Shown here: positions 1 to 6,598 of the stretch, one piece after another
Numbering within the stretch: the first letter of the stretch is position 1
Layout of the letters: every line of letters begins with the position of its first letter
Virus record (IMG/VR): IMGVR_UViG_3300048121_000930
Span: 1-42,934 of that record
Source: a virus
DNA: 42,934 nt
Strand: one strand, 5' to 3'
Program-made: the position numbers and the translations under genes
The notes under the pieces: generated by a model
Seen by the model: only the letters and a program-made list of their open reading frames with translations
Databases searched by the model: none
What the model was told of the DNA's origin: nothing

Positions 1-7
1 ATCCGAA

Positions 8-27
8 ACTCCCAATCACATGGGAGT
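8..27 (+). promoter_or_regulatory. Perfect 7-bp hairpin before the first gene
   Basis: ACTCCCA (8-14) and TGGGAGT (21-27) are exact reverse complements around a six-base loop. No T-run follows, so this is not an obvious intrinsic terminator by itself. The hairpin buries an ATG at position 20, which makes the ATG at 53 the more likely start of the following gene. It may be the 3' end of a structure begun upstream of the window. Confidence 0.5.
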
Positions 28-52
28 CTATGTCAAACTTAAAACTATTAAA

Positions 53-637
53 ATGGAAGACACAATTATCAAATGCGACTGCTGTGAGTCAGAGATCAAC
101 ACAGACATGGATTTCTTCAGAGAAGGGGAAACTCAGACACTATGCGAAGAGTGTGAGAGTCAAGAATGGGATGGTGCAATGCACATCAACATCTTTGGTC
201 ATTCTAAATTTGATGAAGGGCAGACCTTCTACTACAGTAAGGAATTTGGATTCGCTAATGAATACCTAGAGGAACTGTATGGAGACGATGAACAATCAAT
301 GCCTATCTCTGGAATGGAATACGTCCGTATCGATGGATGGAGAGGATACAATAGCCCCATGATCCGTGACGAGTGGATAACATTCGATGGATGGTCGACA
401 GGCTATGCAGATGGAAGTCTACAGCACAAAAATATCCTACACGACTTACTTTATGACCTAGCAGAAGAACATCACACCTTGTACTGCCCAATTTGGGTAG
501 TGACAGGTAGAACATCAAACGTATTTAGTACAGCTACAGATATAATGGTCAAGAAAAGCGATTTACAGCGTTTTGAGGACTTTTTATTTGACAGCTATGG
601 TGTAACACTAGACATGCTAAAAGAATCACTTAAATAA
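53..637 (+). CDS. Hypothetical protein with N-terminal zinc-ribbon-like cysteines
   Basis: This gene encodes about 194 residues of unknown function. Near the N-terminus are two cysteine pairs, C8/C11 (with an extra C10) and C31-x2-C34, spaced like a small zinc ribbon. The rest is acidic and rich in aromatic residues, with no motif I recognise. I chose the ATG at 53 over the in-frame ATG at 20. The latter lies inside a perfect hairpin, and the run CTATTAAA just before 53 is typical of starts in this phage. It heads a row of small plus-strand genes, probably early accessory genes, and its stop is seven bases before the next ATG. The zinc-binding reading is inference from spacing alone. Confidence 0.75.
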   Translation: MEDTIIKCDCCESEINTDMDFFREGETQTLCEECESQEWDGAMHINIFGHSKFDEGQTFYYSKEFGFANEYLEELYGDDEQSMPISGMEYVRIDGWRGYNSPMIRDEWITFDGWSTGYADGSLQHKNILHDLLYDLAEEHHTLYCPIWVVTGRTSNVFSTATDIMVKKSDLQRFEDFLFDSYGVTLDMLKESLK

Positions 638-643
638 GCTAAT

Positions 644-853
644 ATGAAACAAAAAGAGATAATTCTAAACGATACAGATTATGTATTGTACGACAAAGCA
701 AATGACCAAATAGTTTGTTTTGATGATGGTAAACCTATAATCTATGGAGTAAAACAAGAAGCTTATGAAGATTGTTATGGCAATGAGTATGTGGTTTCTT
801 GCACGGATTTGCCAAAACACCAACAAAAGTTTTTAAAACAATCACTTAAATAA
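644..853 (+). CDS. Small hypothetical protein
   Basis: This gene encodes 69 residues that I do not recognise. The product is acidic in its middle, with a Lys-rich C-terminus ending in KQSLK. The preceding gene also ends in a Ser-Leu-Lys tail (KESLK). The DNA around the two stop/start junctions is nearly identical (625-648 and 841-864), so the ends of these neighbours share a recent common source or a shared signal. It sits six bases after the previous stop and six before the next start, consistent with one co-transcribed early unit. Confidence 0.65.
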   Translation: MKQKEIILNDTDYVLYDKANDQIVCFDDGKPIIYGVKQEAYEDCYGNEYVVSCTDLPKHQQKFLKQSLK

Positions 854-859
854 TCTAAT

Positions 860-1174
860 ATGAACGCAAAAGAGAAATTTATCAGAGACAGTCAATCAGA
901 CTTTCCTCAAATCGAGCAAATGCAAGATTGGATTGACAAAGGTTATGCTTGGTCAATGGAAGGAGCGGTAGGCAGAGAGGCAATGAGAGGATTAGAATTA
1001 GGAATGTATTTCCTGCCTAACCAATCATTCACTAATCCCTATGGACAGCACATCCCTTCAAGGGAAGAAATTAGGATAGGTACAGAAGGTAGCTTGGACA
1101 ACAGCTACGACTTTTATCAAGATGACATGAACCTATGGGAACTAGAACTAGAACAAGAAAACTATGAAGACTAA
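860..1174 (+). CDS. Hypothetical protein
   Basis: This gene encodes 104 residues without a recognised domain. The N-terminal half reads as helical. It is followed by a Gly/Pro-containing stretch and a very acidic C-terminus (ELELEQENYED). The start lies at the end of the second copy of the 24-bp junction repeat. The 3' end overlaps the next gene by 11 bases in another frame, suggesting coupled translation. Confidence 0.65.
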   Translation: MNAKEKFIRDSQSDFPQIEQMQDWIDKGYAWSMEGAVGREAMRGLELGMYFLPNQSFTNPYGQHIPSREEIRIGTEGSLDNSYDFYQDDMNLWELELEQENYED

Positions 1175-1448
1175 ATTTAATTTCAAGAGAGACGTCAAGT
1201 GTGAGGCATTCACATTTCGTCATGGACTGTATCGTTACCTAGGTAATGATAAGCACAGCGAATTCGGTTACACTATAGAATTGAATAACGTAGACAGCAC
1301 AACAACAATCCAATTAGAGGACTTTGATGAAGCTGTAGATACTTGTATGAATCACTACAATAGATTTGACAAAGTAAAAGAATTAGCAGAAGCTAGAATT
1401 AAATACCTATCCTCTGATGAAGGGGCATGGGGTAGAAGTGGAACTTAA
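1164..1448 (+). CDS. Hypothetical protein
   Basis: This gene encodes 94 residues of unknown function. It starts inside the previous gene's last codons, a compact phage-style overlap. The product alternates charged and aromatic residues, compatible with a small alpha/beta fold. The next gene carries a similar phrase (EFGYSI here versus EFGYTI), so the two may be distant duplicates, though the similarity is too short to be sure. Confidence 0.65.
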   Translation: MKTKFNFKRDVKCEAFTFRHGLYRYLGNDKHSEFGYTIELNNVDSTTTIQLEDFDEAVDTCMNHYNRFDKVKELAEARIKYLSSDEGAWGRSGT

Positions 1449-1469
1449 TAAAAACAAAAATTTAATACT

Positions 1470-1721
1470 ATGATACATTCAAAATTTTCATTACATAACG
1501 ACACAAGTAGTCAGACTGTAACTCTTTATGCCAATACTGAATTCGGTTACAGCATACACGAATTTGACATTGACATCGATGATGATCTAAATTACAAAAT
1601 GATGATTACAGACAAGGATAAATTCAAAACATTGTCGGCAGTTTTAAAGACTAAGCCAAAAATACTTGAGGAATATATTACCAATAGCTTCAGAGAAGAT
1701 TATCAATGGCAGAGGGTTTAA
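1470..1721 (+). CDS. Hypothetical protein
   Basis: This gene encodes 83 residues with no recognised family. The N-terminal half looks like beta strands (alternating hydrophobics such as SQTVTLYAN), followed by an acidic run (DIDIDDDL) and a helical C-terminus. It follows the previous stop by 21 A-rich bases. After it come about 90 non-coding bases (1722-1810), which hold a weak CACCA/TGGTG stem and the leader motif TGTCAAACTAAAA. That motif also occurs before the gene starting at 53. Confidence 0.65.
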   Translation: MIHSKFSLHNDTSSQTVTLYANTEFGYSIHEFDIDIDDDLNYKMMITDKDKFKTLSAVLKTKPKILEEYITNSFREDYQWQRV

Positions 1722-1810
1722 TAAGGCAATCTGACGAGACTTCAATAGTCGAAACCACCACTGTCGTGAGATTATGGTGTTCATTGTCAAACTAAAAAAA
1801 TAAAATAGAC

Positions 1811-2206
1811 ATGGACGCAATAATTAACGTAACAGAACTAGCTTGTGATTTAGCAGAGAGATCATTAAAAGAATTCTGTAAAGCAAATGGAGTAGATCCT
1901 AAATCAATGTATGAAACCAAAGAAGATGGAAGTGAAGGGTATGTGGAGGCAGCTCAGGATCAGTTTAACGAAATGAACGATCTCTGGGAGGATATCATCA
2001 TGAAATCAGAAGTTAAAATACCTTCAGCCAGAATAAATTGGTACAAATCAGATATCGAAAGCATAGGATACGAATGCACAGACGAACAAGCTGAAGAGGT
2101 ATTAGAACTTGCCGAGAGTCAACACGATGCCAATGTAGGTGTGAATTGGGAAGTGCTAGAAGAATGGTGCGAGTACGTTGGACTTAAAAAGAACTCAACC
2201 GAATAA
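1811..2206 (+). CDS. Hypothetical acidic protein
   Basis: This gene encodes 131 residues, strongly acidic, with a mostly helical appearance. No catalytic or binding motif was recognised. Two Cys-containing segments (LACDLAERSL near the start, EEWCEYVGL near the end) are not arranged as a metal site. It is the last gene before the terminator at 2245-2275 and so closes the first early gene block. Highly acidic small early phage proteins are often inhibitors or DNA mimics, but nothing here supports a specific target. Confidence 0.7.
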   Translation: MDAIINVTELACDLAERSLKEFCKANGVDPKSMYETKEDGSEGYVEAAQDQFNEMNDLWEDIIMKSEVKIPSARINWYKSDIESIGYECTDEQAEEVLELAESQHDANVGVNWEVLEEWCEYVGLKKNSTE

Positions 2207-2244
2207 GTCAACGGTGGCGGTTTTTTTTTAACACTATATAAGAT

Positions 2245-2275
2245 AGGGATAGCAGAAATGTTATCCCTTTTTTTT
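2245..2275 (+). terminator. Rho-independent terminator
   Basis: AGGGATAGC (2245-2253) and GTTATCCCT (2260-2268) form a nine-base-pair stem with one G-U pair and the six-base loop AGAAAT. A run of eight T (2268-2275) follows. It lies 39 bases after the stop of the 131-residue gene and marks the end of the first plus-strand transcription unit. A T-run also occurs at 2221-2229, before the hairpin. Confidence 0.8.
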
Positions 2276-2298
2276 ATTCATGCATTTTATTGCATAGC

Positions 2299-2343
2299 TG
2301 AGTTAAGTCTGAGTTAGAAATGTTTCTAACTAATTTTGATTTG
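2299..2343 (+). promoter_or_regulatory. Operator-like palindrome next to a promoter-like box
   Basis: The gap 2207-2432 has no gene. After the terminator it contains two direct copies of TGAGTTA (2299-2305 and 2310-2316). It then has a perfect palindrome GTTAGAAA-TG-TTTCTAAC (2313-2330). TAATTTTG (2331-2338) follows directly and fits the Bacteroidetes -7 consensus TAnnTTTG. I see no good TTTG -33 box at normal spacing, so the promoter is tentative. A repressor site abutting a promoter for the 2433 operon is the simplest reading. Confidence 0.45.
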
Positions 2344-2432
2344 GACCAAAAAAAATAGCTTTTTGTTTTACGTTTTTTTGTTTATGTAAATACAATGTAT
2401 TAACTTGCAGTCGAACACTAAAATCTTAATCA

Positions 2433-2654
2433 ATGTCAAACAAAGAAAAAAAAACAGAACCTTTCGATTTTAATGTGGTTCTTGTTAGTAAAGATGGCAA
2501 GTACGCTTTTGAGTACACTTGCCCTACATCAAGTAATACAACCGTAAAGGGAACGTTCTATCCAAACCAATTAGATAACGAAGCTACACGCTTTGTAGAG
2601 GAATGTCGAGAAGCGTATCAAAAAAGCACTATCTTTGGTTTATCAAATCTTTAA
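2433..2654 (+). CDS. Small hypothetical protein, first gene of the replication/recombination operon
   Basis: This gene encodes 73 residues. It has a Lys-rich N-terminus (SNKEKKTE), a beta-rich centre with one Cys, and a helical C-terminus with a second Cys. I do not recognise a family. It is the first gene after the terminator and palindrome region, so it is likely the promoter-proximal gene of the recombination and replication operon. The next start follows the stop by three bases. Confidence 0.65.
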   Translation: MSNKEKKTEPFDFNVVLVSKDGKYAFEYTCPTSSNTTVKGTFYPNQLDNEATRFVEECREAYQKSTIFGLSNL

Positions 2655-2657
2655 GCT

Positions 2658-3023
2658 ATGGAAGGAATTATAGTTTACAAGGTTTTTGAGCAAGAAATTG
2701 CTGAGACGTATGGAATTACAACATCATACAAAGGAATCAAATTACATGCAACATACGATCAACTTGTCAAAGCTTTAGGCGAACCAACATTCCCTTTAGC
2801 TAATTATGATGAGACTGTACAGAAGTCATGGGTATGCAGATGGAACTCTAGCACTTATGAAATCTATGACTTAAACAACTTTGATGAAGAGTATACTATG
2901 AACTTTAATAAAAGATGGTTTATAAATACAGACTCTCAGGGTGATGCACTTGAATTTGCAAATCAGGTTGAGTCTTTAATACACAACAAACAACTAAAAC
3001 CTGAAGAAAATGGGATTAACTAA
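2658..3023 (+). CDS. Hypothetical phage protein
   Basis: This gene encodes 121 residues, Tyr/Trp-rich, with an alternating alpha/beta look. Short proteins with this opening (YKVFEQEIAETYGI) are to my memory common in phage early regions, but I cannot assign a function. The 3' end overlaps the next ORF by 14 bases. It is probably co-transcribed with its neighbours. Confidence 0.65.
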   Translation: MEGIIVYKVFEQEIAETYGITTSYKGIKLHATYDQLVKALGEPTFPLANYDETVQKSWVCRWNSSTYEIYDLNNFDEEYTMNFNKRWFINTDSQGDALEFANQVESLIHNKQLKPEENGIN

Positions 3024-3285
3024 AAAACTTTTAGATGAAGAATGTTACAAAGATAGTCAATACGACTTGGAGTATGACGAGTACCTTTATTACTTACTTA
3101 AAAGGAGTAAAAAGAGAAAAGAGAAAAAAACATTACCAGCACGTATCAAAACGCTTATTCAATTTAAGATTCGAGGTTTTAAGAACTTGCGTACATTTTG
3201 GTATGGGCATAATCGAAAGAAAAGAATTTCTACGAAAAATAGAAATATTAAGTTTACGTCTAGCAAAAAGAGAAACTTACTTTAA
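3010..3285 (+). CDS. Hypothetical basic protein, probably broken by a +1 frame change at an A7 run
   Basis: As written, the frame encodes 91 residues. It has an acidic, Tyr-rich first half and a very basic second half that uses codons unusual for this phage (CGA, CGT, AAG). At the A7 run (3124-3130) the neighbouring frame becomes the more natural one. Dropping one A continues the protein to a stop at 3308-3310, with AGA/GAA/TTA-rich codons and amphipathic helices (for example FLRKIEILSLRLAKRE). Alternatively a separate 35-residue ORF starts at 3203. The true product may therefore be about 100 residues spanning 3010-3310. Function is unknown. Its start overlaps the preceding stop. Confidence 0.5.
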   Translation: MGLTKKLLDEECYKDSQYDLEYDEYLYYLLKRSKKRKEKKTLPARIKTLIQFKIRGFKNLRTFWYGHNRKKRISTKNRNIKFTSSKKRNLL

Positions 3286-3302
3286 CTCTTTAAAAAAATA
3301 CA

Positions 3303-3746
3303 TTGGATAGAAACTCAAAAATTAGAAGGCTGTACAATATTGAAGCAACACAAAACAAAGTGTTTTCTTTTGCTGATGGTACAGACAACATTATACTGCC
3401 TAGAATCAAGGTAGAGAAGAGACAAATAGACACTAAATATTTTTACGAGATGTATAACAACTCCTCTGATATTGGAATGCCTATTGAAGATTGGCTTATT
3501 GAATTTGCACTAGATAATGGACTTGTTACACTGTCTAATGCTATGTGCTATACTTTTGCAGTCAAAAAATTAGAAAAAACTAGAAGACGTAAGCCAAAGA
3601 CTGATCAAGAAGAAGAAAGAAAACAAACTGAGATAGAGAATCTCACTAATAAACTCAAAAAATTGAAATTAAAAAATCCAATCAACTTAAATCAAATAAA
3701 ACATGAGTATATTAAAGAAACTACAAGAGCCACTCCAGGGGAGTGA
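3303..3746 (+). CDS. Hypothetical protein, TTG start, basic coiled-coil C-terminus
   Basis: This gene encodes 147 residues. An in-frame TAA at 3291-3293 limits the upstream extent. The first usable start is TTG at 3303, overlapping the stop of the preceding frame (3308-3310); no ATG is near. The first 90 residues look globular (IEDWLIEFALDNGL is helical). Residues 90-140 are Lys/Glu-rich and probably coiled coil. The 3' end overlaps the annealing protein gene by 44 bases. The position suggests a role linked to recombination or replication, but no family was recognised. Confidence 0.6.
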   Translation: MDRNSKIRRLYNIEATQNKVFSFADGTDNIILPRIKVEKRQIDTKYFYEMYNNSSDIGMPIEDWLIEFALDNGLVTLSNAMCYTFAVKKLEKTRRRKPKTDQEEERKQTEIENLTNKLKKLKLKNPINLNQIKHEYIKETTRATPGE

Positions 3747-4209
3747 TCTTGTTTTAAGAGTAGGTCATCAAATCGGATCATGGTGCACTTTAATGGTGTA
3801 TAAAGACGCTAGGGTAGATATGTCTAGACTAGACGAGGTCGTTGGTGCAGAAAATTGGCAACGAAGACACTATTCGGAAAAGAACACGCTATTTTGTTCT
3901 GTTGGTATTAAAATAGACAACGAATGGACTTGGAAAGATGATGCAGGAGAGCCATCTAACGTACACGAACAAAAAGGAGAGTCATCTGATTCTTTTAAAA
4001 GAGCCTGTGTAAATTGGGGTATAGGAAGAGAACTTTACGATGAACCATATAAAGGTATCAGCTTGACTTTAAAAGCTAGTGATCTAGACAAAAAAGGCAA
4101 ACTAAATCTTTTTGGTTGGCAATTAAAAAACAAGATTGAAGACGGAAAGGTTGTCAAGATAGGTGTTTTTGATAAATCAGGAGAACTAAGATTTCCTAAA
4201 TCGATATGA
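3703..4209 (+). CDS. Rad52/22-family single-strand annealing protein
   Basis: This 168-residue protein most likely anneals complementary single strands during phage recombination. The diagnostic stretch is residues 35-115: KDARVDMSRLDEVVGAENW, then a beta segment (CSVGIKID), then SSDSFKRACVNWGIGRELY. This matches the Rad52/22 (Sak/DdrA-like) core, including the conserved 'RLDEVVG..NW' and 'SDSFKRA...WGIGR.LY' phrases. The length suits phage members, which lack the long C-terminal tail of eukaryotic Rad52. It is followed with a four-base overlap by a PD-(D/E)XK exonuclease, the usual annealase-exonuclease pairing. The Rad52-type assignment is strong; the exact subfamily is uncertain. Confidence 0.88.
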   Translation: MSILKKLQEPLQGSDLVLRVGHQIGSWCTLMVYKDARVDMSRLDEVVGAENWQRRHYSEKNTLFCSVGIKIDNEWTWKDDAGEPSNVHEQKGESSDSFKRACVNWGIGRELYDEPYKGISLTLKASDLDKKGKLNLFGWQLKNKIEDGKVVKIGVFDKSGELRFPKSI

Positions 4210-4952
4210 TACAGACAGACTTTACTCAGTACAAATTTCGCTGTTCATCGTTAGGTATTTTAATGACAGAACCAAGAAATAAAAAAGACAAGTTATCTAA
4301 AACAACTATGTCTGAATTGAAAGAACTACATTCAGAGGCTTTGTTTGGTTACAGACGAGAATTTAGCAACATATACACTAAGAAGGGTAATATGAATGAA
4401 GATGATTCAATAAGACTGTTGTCTGAGATACACGACAGACCGTTCGATTCTCTATATACAAAGAATGAAAAGTCATTCAATAATGAATTTATAAAGGGAA
4501 CTCCTGATATATACATTGAAAACGAATTTTTAGGAGATGTAAAGACAAGTTATTCTGATGAAACTTTTCCGATGTATGAAGATTTTAGTGATTTAAAAAC
4601 ATACAATAAGAATTACTATTGGCAGATGCAAGGGTATATGTGGTTAACAGGCTTAGATAAAAGCATCTTAGCATATTGTTTAGTGGACTCTGATTTAGAG
4701 GTGGTAGAATATGATAAATTTAAAAAAGCTAGAGAACTTAATGTAATAGATTTACCTGAACACATAGAAGAGGGTATACATTTAAATCATTCTCCATCAC
4801 AAAGAATACCATATAACTCAATAAGAGTATCGCAATTCCCTGTTGCATTAAATGAAAACGACATAGAGAAATTAAAGGAAAGGATTTCTGATTGTCGTGA
4901 ATATATGAACCAACTTTCCGAATTTTTAAATAACAAAATACAATTAAAATGA
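4206..4952 (+). CDS. YqaJ-like PD-(D/E)XK recombination exonuclease
   Basis: This 248-residue protein probably degrades DNA ends to expose single strands for the adjacent annealing protein. Visible features are an upstream acidic motif near residues 62-70 (GNMNEDDSI), GTPD at 98-101, and the catalytic D111-V-K113. The YqaJ/lambda-exo style motif WQMQGYMWLTG follows at 139-149. D101, D111 and K113 with the Q140/Q142 helix fit the family's active site. The C-terminal 30 residues form a helical segment. The gene overlaps both neighbours by four bases (ATGA type), indicating translational coupling with the Rad52-like gene. Confidence 0.85.
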   Translation: MIQTDFTQYKFRCSSLGILMTEPRNKKDKLSKTTMSELKELHSEALFGYRREFSNIYTKKGNMNEDDSIRLLSEIHDRPFDSLYTKNEKSFNNEFIKGTPDIYIENEFLGDVKTSYSDETFPMYEDFSDLKTYNKNYYWQMQGYMWLTGLDKSILAYCLVDSDLEVVEYDKFKKARELNVIDLPEHIEEGIHLNHSPSQRIPYNSIRVSQFPVALNENDIEKLKERISDCREYMNQLSEFLNNKIQLK

Positions 4953-5257
4953 GTAATTACGAAAGAAACCCAGGAACAGTAACCGTTTGGCAAGCATCTA
5001 AATCAGAATTAGAACAATCGCCAAAAAGACCTGCTATGACAGGAGAATTAAAAACACCAAATGGAGAAACATTAAGTATATCTCTTTGGTGGGCAACTGA
5101 TAAAGAAAGTGGTAAAAGAAAATCTGACAAGAACAACAACCATTACTTAACAGGAAATATACAGGTTCCTCAGTCAGCTAATACAGGAGCAACCAACAAC
5201 AGTTTTAATAACACAAATAAAAAAGAAGAAACAATTTCATCATGGGAAATCAACTAA
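4949..5257 (+). CDS. Small protein, possible single-stranded DNA-binding protein
   Basis: This gene encodes 102 residues. It has a beta-rich core with several Trp (TVTVWQAS, SISLWWATD), a basic patch, and an Asn/Thr-rich disordered C-terminus ending in SSWEIN. Direct coupling to the annealase and exonuclease genes and the beta-rich, aromatic, basic make-up fit an ssDNA-binding protein. I do not see a clear OB-fold signature, and the tail lacks the classical acidic SSB tip. Treat the role as inference from context. Confidence 0.6.
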   Translation: MSNYERNPGTVTVWQASKSELEQSPKRPAMTGELKTPNGETLSISLWWATDKESGKRKSDKNNNHYLTGNIQVPQSANTGATNNSFNNTNKKEETISSWEIN

Positions 5258-5376
5258 AAGATACTCATGTTTTATTGCGAATCAATCAAAAGCAAAAGAA
5301 CAAGTGGAAATCAAAAGCTGACTTAGAAAAGAAACCACTTAGCGATTGGATACGCAGTAAATGTGAAAGTGAATAA
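5242..5376 (+). CDS. 44-residue ribbon-helix-helix-like protein
   Basis: This short ORF overlaps the end of the previous gene by 16 bases and has a phage-like codon pattern. Its product has the profile of a ribbon-helix-helix DNA-binding unit: a short strand (VLLRINQKQ), a Lys-rich helix (KNKWKSKADLEKK), then the typical second helix PLSDWIRSKC. RHH proteins bind operators as dimers, so it could be a small repressor or mobilisation-type accessory factor. A hairpin with a weak T-run follows it. The assignment rests on pattern only. Confidence 0.5.
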   Translation: MGNQLKDTHVLLRINQKQKNKWKSKADLEKKPLSDWIRSKCESE

Positions 5377-5395
5377 TAGATGTTAATTGTGATTG

Positions 5396-5418
5396 AGGGG
5401 TAGAAATTCTGCCCCTTT
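5396..5418 (+). terminator. Probable intrinsic terminator or attenuator
   Basis: AGGGGTAGA (5396-5404) and TCTGCCCCT (5408-5416) pair over nine positions (one T-G) around an AAT loop. The following T-run is short (TTTATC), so termination may be partial. It lies between the recombination genes and the DnaA-like gene and may tune expression of the replication genes. Confidence 0.55.
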
Positions 5419-5438
5419 ATCATCTTATATAAAATCAA

Positions 5439-5948
5439 ATGCAGAAAAACAAAAAAATAAGAAAGTGTGGTAGGGTCATCAAGAGACCATACATATCTAA
5501 AGATCAAGTCATGATACAATTAAAAAGTACACTTGATATCAGCGTTTTCAATAAAAAAAACTTACACAAGAGATATAGACCTTTGATTGAAGAAAGGTCG
5601 CAATGGTTTTACTTTCTTTACAGATACACTAGACTTAGTTTACAAGATATAGGAGGTATGTTTGGTAAAAACCACGCAACTGTCATCAACGCTATAAACA
5701 ACTATAATCAAACTCTTTTACTTTATCCAGGAGAGGTCACAGACAGACATCATATGCTAACTAATATATTTGAGCCTATTGCCGATAAAAATTACGCATA
5801 CCTTCAAAGAAGAAATTTAGGAAGAGACGATGCTATGGCTGATGACATTATATTGATTAAACAACGTCAAATGATTGGCAAGTTAATGCAAGCAAACCTG
5901 AAACTAATAGAAAGAATTAAACAGCTTGAAAGCGAGGCTCAAAAATGA
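5439..5948 (+). CDS. DnaA domain IV-like DNA-binding protein
   Basis: This 169-residue protein carries the DnaA C-terminal (domain IV) helix-turn-helix signature at residues 64-90: TRLSLQDIGGMFGKNHATV followed by INAINNYN. It matches the host motif 'IG..FG.r.HsTVi.A'. The AAA+ domain is absent. The N-terminus is basic and the C-terminus (about 138-167) looks like a coiled coil. It would be expected to bind DnaA-box-like sites, perhaps to mark the phage origin or compete with host DnaA. It overlaps the winged-helix replication gene by four bases, and the primase-helicase follows. Motif evidence is strong; the role is inference. Confidence 0.82.
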   Translation: MQKNKKIRKCGRVIKRPYISKDQVMIQLKSTLDISVFNKKNLHKRYRPLIEERSQWFYFLYRYTRLSLQDIGGMFGKNHATVINAINNYNQTLLLYPGEVTDRHHMLTNIFEPIADKNYAYLQRRNLGRDDAMADDIILIKQRQMIGKLMQANLKLIERIKQLESEAQK

Positions 5949-6598
5949 ATGGTTTTATAAAGCTAGAAAGAGGGATTTTTGATTGGGAGTGGTACACTGA
6001 ACAAGACACTTCTAGAATGTTTATCCATTTATTACTGAAAGCAAATCACAAGAAAGCAAGGGTCAATGGCAAGCTTATAGAAAGAGGTCAAACACTTACA
6101 TCTATACCAAGGCTTTCAGAACAATTATCTATGTCTTATTTCAAGGTAAGGAAGGCTTTAGCTAATTTAAAGAAGACTGGAGAGATTTCAATCAAGACAA
6201 CAAACAACTATTCCCTTGTAACTATCAGTAAATATAGTGAATACCAGGGATTCTATGACCCTAAGACCGCAGGCGAAAAACAGCCTGACGACAATCAAAA
6301 CACAACAAACAATAAGGATAATAATGTTAAGAATACTATAACAGAACTTAGGGAATGGAAAGAATGGTATTTAAACAATAACAGAATTATTGATTCAGTT
6401 TGTAAAAACAATAAGTTTGAGAGAAGCTTTGTTATATCTAATTTGGATGGCTTTATAAAGTATTCTGAGAACTTAGGCAACATTGAAGAATCTATTTATG
6501 AATACAATTCGCATTTTTTGAACTATCTACGCAAAATCAGAAAATCGATATTGAATGGATATAGAACCAAACAGGATCATAATAAATCAACATTTTAA
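5945..6598 (+). CDS. Phage winged-helix replication initiator/helicase-loader-like protein
   Basis: This gene encodes 217 residues. The first 100 match the winged-helix N-domain common in phage replisome organisers: GFIKLERGIFDWEWY, then FIHLLLKANH, then RGQTLTSIPRLSEQL with a recognition helix (YFKVRKALANLKKTGEI). A polar Asn-rich linker (about 110-130) leads to a helical C-domain, a DnaD-like layout. Such proteins bind origin DNA and help load the helicase. Its place between a DnaA-like gene and the primase-helicase, with overlaps on both sides, supports this. The specific subfamily is not certain. Confidence 0.75.
   Translation: MNGFIKLERGIFDWEWYTEQDTSRMFIHLLLKANHKKARVNGKLIERGQTLTSIPRLSEQLSMSYFKVRKALANLKKTGEISIKTTNNYSLVTISKYSEYQGFYDPKTAGEKQPDDNQNTTNNKDNNVKNTITELREWKEWYLNNNRIIDSVCKNNKFERSFVISNLDGFIKYSENLGNIEESIYEYNSHFLNYLRKIRKSILNGYRTKQDHNKSTF

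Noticed and set aside
20-52. ATG at 20 as start of the first gene
   Set aside because: It lies inside a perfect hairpin, and the ATG at 53 has a typical A/T-rich leader.
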